Both the position numbers and the translations under genes were made by a program. This document shows, piece by piece, positions 36,322-45,947 of a DNA stretch of 64,000 nucleotides (position 1 is the first letter of the stretch; the number at the start of each line of letters is the position of its first letter). Source of the stretch: Pandoraea fibrosis (GTDB lineage Bacteria > Pseudomonadota > Gammaproteobacteria > Burkholderiales > Burkholderiaceae); contig NZ_CP047385.1 in NCBI RefSeq assembly GCF_000807775.2, positions 5,456,001 through 5,520,000 on the forward strand. Direction: 5' to 3'. The notes beneath the pieces are model-generated. The model was not told the DNA's origin. It did no database searches and worked only from the letters and a program-made list of their open reading frames with translations.

Positions 36322-38520
36322 TCAGTTGAAGATGGTGGCCGACGCCGAGCGCTGACCGCGCTGAAGCGCCGCCACATCGACGATCAAGGCCACACTGCCG
36401 TCACCCATGATGGTGGCGGCGGAAATACCGTGAATACGGCGGTAATTGGTTTCGAGGTTCTTCACCACGACTTGCTGCTGGCCCACCAACTCGTCCACCA
36501 GCAACGCAAAGCGGCGGCCTTCGGCCTGAAGGATCACGATGATGCCCTGCGTGGGGTCGAGACGCGCGTCCGGCACGTCGAACGCGCGGTACAGCTCCAC
36601 GAGCGGCAGGTATTCGCCGCGCACCAGCACGACCTGACCTTCGCCGGTCACCGCGCGAATGTCGTCGCGACGCGGTTGCAGCGACTCCATCACGAAGTTC
36701 AGCGGCAGGATGAAGATCTCGGGGCCGACCTTGACGGACATGCCGTCGAGAATCGCGAGCGTGAGCGGCAGCACGATACGGATCGTGGTGCCCTTGCCGC
36801 GCGTGGACAGAATCTCCACGTGACCACCCATCTGCTGGATGTTTCGCTTGACGACGTCCATGCCCACGCCACGGCCCGACACGTCGGTCACCGCTTCTGC
36901 CGTGGAGAAACCCGGCGCGAAGATCAGTTGCCAGACTTCTTCGTCGGCCATCGAGTCGGACACATTCATGCCCTGCTGCTGCGCCTTGGCGAGAATCTTT
37001 TCGCGACGCAGGCCCGCGCCGTCGTCGCTTACCTCGATCACGATGTTGCCGCCCTGATGCGCGGCAGACAGCACCAGTTGGCCGACCGGGTCCTTGCCCG
37101 AGGCCAGACGCGCCTCCGAGGTTTCGATGCCGTGGTCCAGACTGTTGCGCACGAGGTGTGTGAGCGGATCGATGATGCGCTCGATCAGGCTCTTGTCGAG
37201 TTCGGTCGCCTGACCGAACGTAACGAGTTCGATTTGCTTGCCCAGCTTGCCGGCGAGATCGCGCACCAGACGCGGGAAGCGCGAGAACACGTAGTCCATC
37301 GGCATCATGCGGATGGACATCACGGCCTCTTGCAGGTCGCGCGCGTTGCGCTCGAGCTGGCCCATGCCGTTGAACAGGCGGTCGTGCAACATCGGATCGA
37401 GGCTGCTTGCCGTTTGCGCCAGCATGGCCTGCGTGATCACCAGTTCACCGACGAGATTGATGAGCTGATCGACCTTTTCCACGCCCACGCGAATCGAGCT
37501 GTTTTCGTGGCCTGCCGCGCCGCCGGCGGGCGCCGCCGCGGCACGCTTTTCCGGCGGATGATGGGCGCCATTGCCGCCCGCGCCGGCTTGCACCACCGGG
37601 GCAGCGGGCACAACGATCTGCTCGGCTACGCTCGGCGCCGCCACCGGTGCCGGTGCGGCCGGTACTTCGATCGGGGCCGATGCGGCCGGGGCCGGCGTAA
37701 AGATTTCGGCGGTCGGTGCCGGTGCCGGCGCGGCCGCGGGAGCTTCGACCGGGGCGGCGGCAGGTGCCGCTGCTGCTGCGGCCGACGCATCCTGCACATC
37801 GATTTGCGACGGCTCGATCACGAAGCAGCACACCGCGAGGATGTCGTCGGGGCCGCAGGTGGTGTCGAGCCACAGGTGCAGCGCATCGGGTGTCGATTGA
37901 CGGCCGGCGACCTGACCGAGGTTGCCCAGTTCTTCGGCGAGCAGCGACTGGTCTTTTTCGCCGACGCCGGTGAGCGTGACTTTCAGGCGCGTCTGGCCCG
38001 GCGGCACAGGGCTCGCGGGCGCACCACTCGCATCAGTGGCGCCGGCATCGGCGCTCGCCACGGGGGCAGCCGGTGCTGCGGGCGCGGGGGCTGCCGCTGC
38101 GGGCGAAACCGGTGCGGCAGAGGCCGGCGCACCGCCTTCTTCCGCGGCCAGTTGCTGAAGGATCGCGCAGATACGCGTCATCGCCTCGACATCAGGTTCA
38201 CTGGAGGCGCGGTAGGCATTCAACTGTTGATGCAACACGTCTTTGGTTTCCAGGAAGGTGTCGACCATCTCGGTGCGCAACTGCAATTCGCCGCGACGCG
38301 CGCGGTCCAGCAGGTTTTCCAGCAGGTGAGTGGTCTCGGTGAGCGCGGTGAAGCCGAACGTTGCGGCGCCGCCCTTGATCGAATGGGCCGCACGGAAGAT
38401 CGCGTTGAGCTGCTCGTTGTCCGGCGCATTGATGTCGAGCGCGAGCAGGAGGTGCTCCATCTCAGCGAGCAACTCTTCCGCTTCATCGAAAAAGGTCTGG
38501 TAGAACTGGGTGATATCCAC
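36322..38520 (-). CDS. cheA: Chemotaxis histidine kinase CheA (GTG start)
   Basis: 732-aa kinase that phosphorylates CheY and CheB. P1 carries the phospho-acceptor His46 (AAHSIKGGAATF). A P2 region (about 180-240) is flanked by two long Ala/Pro-rich linkers. P3 dimerisation, the P4 ATPase (HLVRNSLDHGIE, DDGAGL, GRGVGMDVV) and the P5 CheW-like domain follow. The start is GTG at 38520 with a GAGGAAA site. The linkers make it longer than the enteric 654-aa protein. Confidence 0.97.
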   Translation of the reverse strand: MDITQFYQTFFDEAEELLAEMEHLLLALDINAPDNEQLNAIFRAAHSIKGGAATFGFTALTETTHLLENLLDRARRGELQLRTEMVDTFLETKDVLHQQLNAYRASSEPDVEAMTRICAILQQLAAEEGGAPASAAPVSPAAAAPAPAAPAAPVASADAGATDASGAPASPVPPGQTRLKVTLTGVGEKDQSLLAEELGNLGQVAGRQSTPDALHLWLDTTCGPDDILAVCCFVIEPSQIDVQDASAAAAAAPAAAPVEAPAAAPAPAPTAEIFTPAPAASAPIEVPAAPAPVAAPSVAEQIVVPAAPVVQAGAGGNGAHHPPEKRAAAAPAGGAAGHENSSIRVGVEKVDQLINLVGELVITQAMLAQTASSLDPMLHDRLFNGMGQLERNARDLQEAVMSIRMMPMDYVFSRFPRLVRDLAGKLGKQIELVTFGQATELDKSLIERIIDPLTHLVRNSLDHGIETSEARLASGKDPVGQLVLSAAHQGGNIVIEVSDDGAGLRREKILAKAQQQGMNVSDSMADEEVWQLIFAPGFSTAEAVTDVSGRGVGMDVVKRNIQQMGGHVEILSTRGKGTTIRIVLPLTLAILDGMSVKVGPEIFILPLNFVMESLQPRRDDIRAVTGEGQVVLVRGEYLPLVELYRAFDVPDARLDPTQGIIVILQAEGRRFALLVDELVGQQQVVVKNLETNYRRIHGISAATIMGDGSVALIVDVAALQRGQRSASATIFN

Positions 38521-38562
38521 CGATTTCCTCGTCCTAACTTGGTTGTGCCATCGACGCCATCG

Positions 38563-38946
38563 TCATGCGCCTTCGCCGACGAGCGAGCCCACCACGTCGA
38601 CCAATGCTTCGGGGTCGACCGGCTTGATCAGCCAGCCGCTGGCGCCCGCTTCGCGGGCTGCCGTCTTGTACGCGCCATCGACTTCCGTCGTGAGCACCAG
38701 AATGGGCGTCTGGGCAAACGCGTCGAGGTCGCGCAGTGCGCGAATGAGCGACAAACCATCCATGCCAGGCATGTGCTGGTCGGTCAGCACCAGATCGAAG
38801 CTCGCGTTCGACGCCAACGCCAGAGCTTCCTGCCCGTCGCGGGCGGTCGTCACGGCGTAGCCGGCTTCGTCGAGCGTTGCCGCCAGAATCTGACGCATCG
38901 ACGCGGAATCGTCGACGGCGAGAATCGTGTTGCGAAGGGCTTGCAT
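38563..38946 (-). CDS. Single-domain CheY-like response regulator
   Basis: 127-aa receiver domain with VDD (11-13), phospho-acceptor D56 (LTDQHMPG), LTTE and LIKP. It is distinct from the cheY at 26.4 kb. Between motB and cheA, Burkholderiales often carry this second receiver; it may act as a phosphate sink or a dedicated CheA output, since nothing in it identifies a DNA-binding or enzymatic output. ATG 38946 has a clear GAGGAG site. Confidence 0.93.
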   Translation of the reverse strand: MQALRNTILAVDDSASMRQILAATLDEAGYAVTTARDGQEALALASNASFDLVLTDQHMPGMDGLSLIRALRDLDAFAQTPILVLTTEVDGAYKTAAREAGASGWLIKPVDPEALVDVVGSLVGEGA

Positions 38947-38963
38947 GCGTCTCCTCTTGTCGG

Positions 38964-39959
38964 TTAGCGCGCGGGGGCGCCCGGCGCCGCCGGCGGTGCC
39001 GGGGGCGTGGGCACTCCCGGCATGGCAGGCAAGGTGCCGTTGATGGCGGCATTCACCGCGTCGCTTCCTGCGCCGCGTGCGTTCGCGGCGTCGATTGTCG
39101 GTTGGTCGCCTTCGTGCTTGACCGACTGCTCTGCGCGGCGGTTGAGCACGATGATGCTGATGCGGCGATTGATCGGGTTGTACGCGTCGTCACGATCGAG
39201 CGGCACGGTCGACGCGAGGCCCACAACGCGCAACACCTTGTCGCCGTCGAGGCCTCCCGCAATCAGTTCGCGACGCGAAGCGTTCGCGCGATCGGCGGAC
39301 AGTTCCCAGTTGCTATAGCTCTTGTCGCCCTGCGCATAGGCCGTGGCATCGGTGTGACCGGACAGGCTGATACGGTTGGGCACATCGTTGAGCGACTTGC
39401 CGATCTCGCGCAGGATGTCGCGCATATACGGCTGCACCTGCGCGCTCGCGTTGGCGAACATCGGCCGGTTCTGGTCGTCGACGATCTGGATGCGCAAGCC
39501 TTCGGTCGTCACGTCGATGAGCAACTGTTTGCGGAACTGCCTGAGCGTCGGGTTATTTTCGATGGCCTTCTCGATGCGCGCCTTGAGTTCGCGCAAACGC
39601 TGCGCATCGGCGCGCTCGGCCAGTTCGGTCGTGGTCGCCTGGCGCGACTTGACCTGGTCGCCGCGCGACTTCTGGCCATCGGTGCGTGTCGTGTCGGCGC
39701 CACCGCCGGGAATCACACCGCTGTTGTCTGCCGCGTTGCGTCCGCCCGTGAGCGCGACCTTCAGCGGCGTGCGGAAGTACTCGGCGATGCCCGTCAATTC
39801 CTTGCTGCTCACTGAGCTAAGCAGCCACATCAGCAGGAAGAACGCCATCATGGCCGTCATGAAGTCGGCGTAGGCAATCTTCCACGCGCCGCCGTGATGG
39901 CCGTGCGCACCGCGTGCGCGGCGCTTGACGATGATGGGCCGCTCTTCTTTCTCGCTCAT
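38964..39959 (-). CDS. motB: Flagellar stator protein MotB
   Basis: 331-aa stator subunit. One N-terminal membrane helix carries the proton-carrying Asp (YADFMTAMMAFFLLMWLL, D32). After a plug/linker comes the OmpA-like peptidoglycan-binding domain (LSGHTDATAY, NWELSADRANASRREL, NRRISIIVL). The Ala/Pro-rich C-terminal tail (about 295-331) is an extension beyond the domain. It lies 12 bases after motA. The Asp indicates a proton-driven motor. Confidence 0.97.
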   Translation of the reverse strand: MSEKEERPIIVKRRARGAHGHHGGAWKIAYADFMTAMMAFFLLMWLLSSVSSKELTGIAEYFRTPLKVALTGGRNAADNSGVIPGGGADTTRTDGQKSRGDQVKSRQATTTELAERADAQRLRELKARIEKAIENNPTLRQFRKQLLIDVTTEGLRIQIVDDQNRPMFANASAQVQPYMRDILREIGKSLNDVPNRISLSGHTDATAYAQGDKSYSNWELSADRANASRRELIAGGLDGDKVLRVVGLASTVPLDRDDAYNPINRRISIIVLNRRAEQSVKHEGDQPTIDAANARGAGSDAVNAAINGTLPAMPGVPTPPAPPAAPGAPAR

Positions 39960-39971
39960 TGCGCTCGCCCG

Positions 39972-40832
39972 TCAACGTGCCTTGACCTGTCGCACGTGCT
40001 CTTCAAGCTCGGCGAACGACGGACGTACTGTGGAATAAAGCACCTTGCGGCCGAACTCGACCGAGAGTGCCGGCGCATAGCCGTTCAGGCTGGCCAGCAG
40101 CGTGACCTTGATGCACTCGTAGAGCTTGACCGACTCGTTGATGCGGTGCTCGATGAGTTGGGCCAGCGGCGAAATGAAACCGTAAGCCAGCAAGATACCG
40201 AGGAACGTGCCCACCAGTGCCTGGGCAATCAGCGCACCCAGCACGGCAGGCGGCTGGTCGGCCGACGCCATGGTGTGCACCACCCCCATCACGGCGGCCA
40301 CGATACCGAAGGCCGGCATGGCGTCGCCCGTCTTTTGCAGACAGTGCGCCGGGACTTCGCCTTCGTGACGGTAGGTTTCGATTTCGTGATCCATCAGGTT
40401 CTCGATCTCGAACGCGTTCATGTTGCCGCTGACCATCAGGCGCAGGTAGTCGGTGAGGAACTCCATGATGCGCGGCTCGCCGAGAATGCGCGGGTATTGC
40501 GAGAACACCGGGCTCGATGCCGGATCTTCCACGTCCCCTTCGATGGCGAGCATGCCGTCCTTGCGCGCCTTCGCGAGCAGCACGTACAGGAGCGCCATCA
40601 GCTCCATGTACAGCTCTTTGGTGTATTTCGAGCCCTTGAACAGCATCGGCAGCGCTTTCATCGTCGCCTTGATCGCCTTGCTGTTGTTGCCCACCACGAA
40701 CGAGCCCACGCCCGCGCCACCGATGATCAGCAGCTCGGTCGGCTGAAACAGCGCGCCCAAGTGGCCTCCGCCGATGACGAAGCCGCCAAAGACCGATGCC
40801 AGAACGATGATGTAACCAATGACGACAAGCAC
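39972..40832 (-). CDS. motA: Flagellar stator protein MotA (GTG start)
   Basis: 286-aa stator subunit with four membrane helices (about 1-20, 30-50, 170-190, 200-222). The cytoplasmic loop carries the charged residues that contact FliG (RIxxEPRIMEFLTDYLRLMVSGNM region). The PAFGIVAAVMGVVHTM motif is conserved. The start appears to be GTG at 40832. A sigma-28-like promoter lies 60-90 bases upstream, so motAB and the che genes behind it are probably late genes. Confidence 0.96.
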   Translation of the reverse strand: MLVVIGYIIVLASVFGGFVIGGGHLGALFQPTELLIIGGAGVGSFVVGNNSKAIKATMKALPMLFKGSKYTKELYMELMALLYVLLAKARKDGMLAIEGDVEDPASSPVFSQYPRILGEPRIMEFLTDYLRLMVSGNMNAFEIENLMDHEIETYRHEGEVPAHCLQKTGDAMPAFGIVAAVMGVVHTMASADQPPAVLGALIAQALVGTFLGILLAYGFISPLAQLIEHRINESVKLYECIKVTLLASLNGYAPALSVEFGRKVLYSTVRPSFAELEEHVRQVKAR

Positions 40833-40891
40833 TGCCGGATACCTCTCGCAAAAATACGTCTACGGAAAATTGTCCTTCCTGTTCAGAGGGC

Positions 40892-40919
40892 TTAACGGCA
40901 GACACGCAGGGAAACTGTA
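40892..40919 (-). promoter_or_regulatory. Candidate sigma-28 (FliA) promoter for motAB-che
   Basis: Minus strand TACAGTTT, 12-base spacer, GCCGTTAA. Each half has only one mismatch to the FliA consensus TAAAGTTT-N11-GCCGATAA, but the spacer is one base longer. It lies in the 116-base gap between flhC and motA, about 60 bases before the motA start. Confidence 0.6.
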
Positions 40920-40948
40920 GGGGGCGCGACCTCGTGAAATAGGCTCGT

Positions 40949-41545
40949 TTAGGCGGCTAATGGGGAAATATCCGTGCCAGGCACAGGCGACGCCACGGCC
41001 GGCGCCAGATCGGCGGCGTGCGCGTGTTTCGCTTTCCGGGTCTTGCCGGCGCGCGACGGCGGTTGGCACAGCCCGCAAACGTACTGACCATGCGGCTCGT
41101 GCGCGTGCGTGACGAAATGGCCGCCGCATCGCGTGCACGGCGTCATTTGCAACATCTTGCTGTCGAAGAAGCGAACGAGCGTCCACGCACGCGTAAACCC
41201 GAGCACCGCTTCCCAGCCGTGCAACTCCACATGCTCCAGATACAACCGATACGCCTTGATGATGGCCTCGATGCCCTGGCATCCGCCGTACTGCACCAGA
41301 TGACGGTAGATGTTGTGGAAAAGCGACGAGTGAATGTTCGGCAGCCACGTCACGAACCAATCGGTCGAGAACGGCAGCATGCCCTTGGGCGGGGACGCCC
41401 CTTTGAGCTCTTTGTAGAGTTTGATGAGCCGGTCGCGGCTCAGGCTCGTTTCCGCTTCCAACAATTGGAGGCGGGCGCCGAGTTCGATCAGTTCGATGGC
41501 CAGTTGAATCTCACGGGCCTCGAGGACGACGCTTTTGGTACGCAT
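40949..41545 (-). CDS. flhC: Flagellar master regulator subunit FlhC
   Basis: 198-aa DNA-binding subunit of the FlhD4C2 activator of class II flagellar genes. It is very like the enteric protein: [20 protein letters not shown] start, [24 protein letters not shown], and the zinc-binding Cys set in PCTRCGG and [15 protein letters not shown] 41545 is chosen over the 27-base longer frame because it matches family starts and has an AGGAAG site. It follows flhD by 75 bases. Confidence 0.97.
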   Translation of the reverse strand: MRTKSVVLEAREIQLAIELIELGARLQLLEAETSLSRDRLIKLYKELKGASPPKGMLPFSTDWFVTWLPNIHSSLFHNIYRHLVQYGGCQGIEAIIKAYRLYLEHVELHGWEAVLGFTRAWTLVRFFDSKMLQMTPCTRCGGHFVTHAHEPHGQYVCGLCQPPSRAGKTRKAKHAHAADLAPAVASPVPGTDISPLAA

Positions 41546-41620
41546 ATACAGGCTTCCTGGCAAGTCACGCAAAGCGCCGCCCCTCGGGACGGCGCCGCGC
41601 GCGTCGCGTGTGTCGTGCGC

Positions 41621-41938
41621 TCAGCCGATCTGCTCGACGGGTTGCCCCGCCAGCAGAATCGATGCGTGCGACTGCTGCATACCCACGTCTTTGGCCCCAT
41701 GCGTAAGGGTCGACAGAATCACGTGGTCGTCGAATCGAAATCGGCACAGCAACTGGTTCGACCCCGCAAACTTGACGAGTTGAGCCAGTGTGAGACTGCC
41801 GAGCACGTCGGCAAGCTGGTCGCTGATGCCCAGGCGAAACATCGCCGCCGCGCGATCCTCTCGGATCAGGCGTTGTGCCAGGACAAGGTAGGAGAGATTC
41901 AACTCACGAATCTCATTCAGTGTTTCGCTGTTTCGCAT
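41621..41938 (-). CDS. flhD: Flagellar master regulator subunit FlhD
   Basis: 105-aa partner of FlhC, all-helical. The family patterns [29 protein letters not shown] (seen as [20 protein letters not shown]) and [21 protein letters not shown] are clear. Its expression is the top switch of the regulon in this window. The 569 bases before it contain no gene and an operator-like inverted repeat. Confidence 0.96.
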   Translation of the reverse strand: MRNSETLNEIRELNLSYLVLAQRLIREDRAAAMFRLGISDQLADVLGSLTLAQLVKFAGSNQLLCRFRFDDHVILSTLTHGAKDVGMQQSHASILLAGQPVEQIG

Positions 41939-42507
41939 GCGGCCCCCCGGCGCAATGGATGAATCTGGCGGTACTACTGTCTATTCCCCCGCATTGTGGA
42001 CAAGGGCGAAAGATAAAGAAATCGGAGAAAAACTACGTGGGATGGCGAGAAAAGCGGAAGTTTTTTGTAGGAGTTTTTCCTACATGAGGGGCGCGAGCGG
42101 CCCCAACGATGCGCTCGGGGAGAACGATCGGTGTCGAACGGGTGACAGCTTCATGAAAGTGTCACGAAGCTGCGCTTTACTACTTGACTGTATTTCGGCG
42201 GGGTTTTGCCGAACTTTAGCGATCCTTGCAAAAAATTTCAGGGGGACTTTGCAAAGGGGCGCTGGATCGTACTTTGCCAATCGAGCGGGCACAGGAACAG
42301 AGCAATTACAAACTGTTACAGATGTAGTGCCGCGCGCCGAATTTCAGGTTTGGAAGGAAAGTTCGGACATCGGTTCCCGCGAGATGACCGATGACGGCAT
42401 CGTTTCGCCTTACCTCGTCTTACGTCCCTTTCCCGTGTTGCGGATTTGAGACGCCTGGTGACGCCGGGTGTTCCCGTTTGCGCACATTGACGCGGCGTTG
42501 AACAGAA
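41939..42507. other. Long flhDC upstream regulatory region
   Basis: 569 bases without a convincing gene; the frames across it are short and unlike any protein. It is lower in GC than the coding sequence, with A/T tracts at about 42005-42080 and 42220-42260. It contains an inverted repeat at 42066-42084 and a 10-base palindrome CTTTGCAAAG at 42247-42256. It must hold the flhDC promoter and the 3' end of the exporter transcript; I could not assign a -35/-10 pair with confidence. Confidence 0.6.
42066..42084. promoter_or_regulatory. Operator-like inverted repeat upstream of flhDC
   Basis: TGTAGGA-GTTTT-TCCTACA, seven-base perfect arms, about 130 bases before the flhD ATG. A T run precedes rather than follows it on the plus strand and there is none after it on the minus strand, so it is not a terminator for either direction. 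TAGGA/TCCTA half-sites resemble those of NarL/FixJ-type regulators such as RcsB and BvgA, which repress flhDC or its Bordetella counterpart (inference). Confidence 0.45.
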
Positions 42508-43719
42508 TCACACCGTCCCGGCCGCGGGAGGTGCCGCCGGCTTCGCCCGGCGAATCAGCACCGTGTGGAAACACCACGACAGCGCACCGCACACCGCCAT
42601 GACGGCCGCCATTGGCACCGCCGAGTTGGCGTGCATCAACCCCACCGCCGCGCCAGCGCTCGCCGCGGCGAGAAATTGCAACGCACCGAGTAGCGCCGAG
42701 GCGGCGCCCGCACGCTGATGCTGGCGGTTCAGGGCTTCGGCCACGGCGTTCGGCTGGGAGAAGCCTAGACTCGTGACATAGGCGAAAAGCGGCACCATCA
42801 GCCCGATCAGGCCGCCCAGTTGCAGCGCCGCCACCGCCAGCATCAACAACCCGAGAATGGCGACCAGATTGTTGGTACGGCGCAATACGTCGGCCGGACG
42901 ACGTTTGCGCAGCAAATGCGCATTGATCTGTGAGCCACCGATGATGCCGCAGGCATTCAGCCCGAAGAGCCAGCCGTAGTGCGCCGGATCGACGCCGTAC
43001 AGATTGATGAATACGAAGGGCGAACCCGTGATGTAGGCGAACATGCCGGCTTGCGAGACGCCCCCCGCGAGCGCGTTCCCCATGAACTCGCGGTCGCGCA
43101 ACAGCGCGCCGTAGTTATGCCAGGCGGTGGAGAGCCAGTTGCGGACCTGTCTGGCGGCCGCACGCGTCTCTGGCAACCAGTAGACGGACATCGCAAAGCA
43201 GGCCGCGCCGAAGACCGTCAGGCCCCAGAAGATCCAGCGCCAGCCCACGAACAACAACACTTGACCGCCGATGAGCGGGGCAAGGATCGGCGCGGCGCCC
43301 ATGATGAGCGTCATGCGGGAGAGCACGCGGGCCACCGTGTTCGTGTCGAACAGGTCGCGCGCCATGGCACGCGCAATGACGAAGCACGCGCAGCCGCCCA
43401 CGGCCTGAATGAAACGACAGACGATCAGCGTCTCGATGTTGGTCGCGAGCGCGCAACCTGCCGATGCGAGCGTGTAGAGGGCGAGACCGGCATACAACGG
43501 GCGCTTGCGTCCATAACGATCGGCCAGCGGGCCATGCAGCAACTGACCCAGCCCCAGTCCGATGAAGAACGCTGCCAGTGAGAACTGCGCTGCCGCGTCC
43601 GTGGTGTTCAGCTCGCGCGCAATGGCAGGTAGCGCGGGCAAATACATGTCGATCGACAGCGAGCCGATGGCCGACAGAATGCCGAGAACGAAAACGGTAC
43701 GGAAGGTGTGGGCAGGCAT
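42508..43719 (-). CDS. Bcr/CflA-type MFS multidrug exporter
   Basis: 403-aa major facilitator protein with 12 predicted membrane helices. The drug:H+ antiporter-1 (Bcr/CflA) signatures are present: SIDMYLPALPAIARELN in helix 1, GQLLHGPLADRYGRKRPL between helices 2 and 3, RFIQAVGGCACFVIARAMARD in helix 4. Such proteins export bicyclomycin, chloramphenicol or other small molecules; the substrate here is unknown. It stands alone between flhDC and the acyl-CoA ligase, 134 bases after the latter's stop. Confidence 0.92.
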   Translation of the reverse strand: MPAHTFRTVFVLGILSAIGSLSIDMYLPALPAIARELNTTDAAAQFSLAAFFIGLGLGQLLHGPLADRYGRKRPLYAGLALYTLASAGCALATNIETLIVCRFIQAVGGCACFVIARAMARDLFDTNTVARVLSRMTLIMGAAPILAPLIGGQVLLFVGWRWIFWGLTVFGAACFAMSVYWLPETRAAARQVRNWLSTAWHNYGALLRDREFMGNALAGGVSQAGMFAYITGSPFVFINLYGVDPAHYGWLFGLNACGIIGGSQINAHLLRKRRPADVLRRTNNLVAILGLLMLAVAALQLGGLIGLMVPLFAYVTSLGFSQPNAVAEALNRQHQRAGAASALLGALQFLAAASAGAAVGLMHANSAVPMAAVMAVCGALSWCFHTVLIRRAKPAAPPAAGTV

Positions 43720-43853
43720 GGTGAGGATCTAGGGTAATCCCGAATGATACGGCATTGCCCCCGGACCCGCTCAAAAAATAAGCAGCGGCTCGCCGCTTGC
43801 GCGAGCCCTGCCCCTATCGTTTATCGCTGCCCACGCGTTCGCTGCCCGGACGC

Positions 43854-45572
43854 TCAGGCCGTCTTCGCCTCGGACAACCCGAGCGTTTCGACCATCTTTT
43901 CGCGCATGATGAACTTTTGCACCTTGCCCGTGACCGTCATCGGCATCTCGTCGACGAAGCGGATGTAGCGCGGGATCTTGTAATGGGCGATCTGATCTTT
44001 GCAGAAGTCGCGGATGTCGTCTTCCGTCGCGCTCTGGCCTGGCTTCAGGACGATCCAGGCACAGACTTCCTCGCCGTACTTGGCGTCCGGCACGCCGAAC
44101 ACCTGCACGGCCTGTACCTTCGGGTGACGGAACAGAAATTCCTCGATCTCGCGCGGGTAGATATTCTCGCCGCCGCGAATGAGCATGTCCTTCACCCGGC
44201 CAACGATATTGCAGTAGCCGTCTTCGTCGATCGTGGCGAGGTCACCCGTGTGCATCCAGCCATCGCGGATCGCCTCACGGGTGCGGGGTTCGTCGTCCCA
44301 ATAGCCCAGCATCACTGAATAGCCCTTCGTGCAAAGTTCGCCCTTCTCGCCCACCGGCACGATCTCGCCCGCCGCGTCGACGAGCTTCACTTCGAGGTGC
44401 GGCTGCACGCGCCCCACGGTCGTCACACGCTTCTCCAGCGGATCGGTCGTGGTGGTCTGGAACGACACCGGGCTCGTCTCCGTCATGCCGTAGGCGATCG
44501 TCACCTCGCTCATGTGCATTTCGCTGATCACGCGCTTCATCGTCTCGATAGGGCACGGCGAGCCCGCCATGATCCCCGTGCGCAAGGTGTCGAAGTGGTA
44601 GTTGCCGAAATCCGGATGGTCGAGTTGCGCGATGAACATCGTTGGCACGCCATGTAGCGCCGTGCAGCTTTCTTCCGAGACGGCGGCCATCGTGGCCTTC
44701 GGATCGAAGGCCTCGCCCGGGAACACCATCGTCGCGCCCGTCGAGACGCAGGCCAGCACCGCCAGCACCATGCCGAAGCAGTGATAGAACGGCACGGGAA
44801 TGCACAGGCTGTCGTGCTCGGAGAAGCGCATCGCCATGGCGATGAAGCGGCCGTTGTTGACGATGTTGTGATGGGTCAGCGTGGCGCCCTTCGGGCTGCC
44901 CGTCGTGCCGCTCGTGAACTGGACGTTGATGGCATCGAAGCAATCGAGCGCACCGGAAATCTCGCGCAGTTTGACGAGATCGGCGTCGGCACCGAGCGTC
45001 ACCACGTCGCTGTAGTTCATCATGCCCGGCGTGATGCCGGTGCCCATGCGGATGATCGTGCGCAGCGAAGGCAGCTTCTCCGCCTTCAGTTGACCAGGCG
45101 TACACGTGGCCAGCTCGGGCGCGAGCACATTGAGCATCTCGAGGTAGCGCGACGTCTTGAACGACTCCGCCGCGACCAGCGCCTTGCAGCCGACCTTGTT
45201 GATGGCGTATTCGAGTTCGGCGAGCCGGTACGCCGGATTGATGTTCACGAGAATCAGGCCAACTCGCGCGGTCGCGAACTGCGTGACCAGCCATTCGACA
45301 CGGTTCGGCGACCAGATGCCCACGCGGTCGCCCTGCTTCAGCCCCAGCGAAATCAGTCCGGCGGCAAAGGTGTCTACATGCGCGATGAATTCGCGCCACG
45401 TCCAGTCCACGCCCTGCTCGCGAAACACCACCGCCTGTCGCTCGGGAAACTTCGCCGCCGTCTCGGCAAGCAGACCGAACACCGTCAACGTCGAAAGCGG
45501 TACGGTGGTATCACCCTTCACATACGACAGTCCATTACGAGGTACAACGCCCGCACCTTCCCGGCTTTCCAT
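43854..45572 (-). CDS. Medium/long-chain acyl-CoA ligase (AMP-binding)
   Basis: 572-aa adenylate-forming enzyme that activates a carboxylic acid to its CoA ester. It has the P-loop motif [56 protein letters not shown] and the catalytic Lys region [10 protein letters not shown] near the end. The overall pattern matches the ACSF2/medium-chain acyl-CoA synthetase group used in fatty-acid or branched-chain acid catabolism. An AGGAG site precedes ATG 45572. A perfect TTACGTTAACGTAA palindrome about 140 bases upstream suggests control by a LiuR-like regulator (inference). Confidence 0.92.
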   Translation of the reverse strand: MESREGAGVVPRNGLSYVKGDTTVPLSTLTVFGLLAETAAKFPERQAVVFREQGVDWTWREFIAHVDTFAAGLISLGLKQGDRVGIWSPNRVEWLVTQFATARVGLILVNINPAYRLAELEYAINKVGCKALVAAESFKTSRYLEMLNVLAPELATCTPGQLKAEKLPSLRTIIRMGTGITPGMMNYSDVVTLGADADLVKLREISGALDCFDAINVQFTSGTTGSPKGATLTHHNIVNNGRFIAMAMRFSEHDSLCIPVPFYHCFGMVLAVLACVSTGATMVFPGEAFDPKATMAAVSEESCTALHGVPTMFIAQLDHPDFGNYHFDTLRTGIMAGSPCPIETMKRVISEMHMSEVTIAYGMTETSPVSFQTTTTDPLEKRVTTVGRVQPHLEVKLVDAAGEIVPVGEKGELCTKGYSVMLGYWDDEPRTREAIRDGWMHTGDLATIDEDGYCNIVGRVKDMLIRGGENIYPREIEEFLFRHPKVQAVQVFGVPDAKYGEEVCAWIVLKPGQSATEDDIRDFCKDQIAHYKIPRYIRFVDEMPMTVTGKVQKFIMREKMVETLGLSEAKTA

Positions 45573-45709
45573 GCTTTTGTCTCCTGAAGCAATGCTGAAG
45601 TGGCGAAATGCTGTCGCGCGGCACTAACGAGTGAATGGCTCGCCTGTCGTTGTCGCGAACGATGGCGAGCGTCTCTTCATAACAATAGCGCGTCACGCTG
45701 GGTTGACGT

Positions 45710-45723
45710 TTACGTTAACGTAA
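45710..45723. promoter_or_regulatory. Perfect palindrome TTACGTTAACGTAA (LiuR-like operator)
   Basis: 14-base perfect palindrome upstream of the acyl-CoA ligase. ACGT-N-ACGT-centred palindromes of this type are known for the MerR-family regulator LiuR of branched-chain amino acid and acyl-CoA catabolism in beta- and gamma-proteobacteria (from memory of the family). No liuR gene lies in the window. Confidence 0.5.
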
Positions 45724-45810
45724 TTTGTATGGCGCAACGAGTGGGGATGGCCCTGAGTCGGCATGCTTCGGGCGTCTGCAATGAAGGGGGCTCGATTCAA
45801 CAGACAAAAC

Positions 45811-45843
45811 AAAAGCCCCACGCACTTGCATGCATGGGGCTTT
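45811..45843 (-). terminator. Rho-independent terminator of the atp operon
   Basis: On the minus strand: AAAGCCCCA arm, 14-base loop, TGGGGCTTT arm, followed by TTGTTTTG. It lies about 105 bases after the atpC stop codon and ends the nine-gene unit. The symmetric A/T flanks could let it work from the other side too, but nothing is transcribed towards it there. Confidence 0.85.
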
Positions 45844-45947
45844 CTGTCGTTACACGGCGACGGACGTCCTGAGGACGACGATCACTGCGCGACGACTGGC
45901 AGGGTCGGTTAGGCCGGCGAAAATGCCGTCGCAACCGACTTGCCGAT

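Larger units (their letters stand above)
45573..45947. other. Intergenic region between acyl-CoA ligase and atpC
   Basis: 375 bases with no gene. From left to right: the ligase leader, an operator-like palindrome (45710-45723), the atp operon terminator (45811-45843), then about 100 bases of atpC 3' untranslated sequence. Confidence 0.7.

Noticed and set aside
42066..42084. Rho-independent terminator for the MFS exporter gene
   Set aside because: The element is over 420 bases past the exporter stop, and on the minus strand it is followed by A-rich, not T-rich, sequence.
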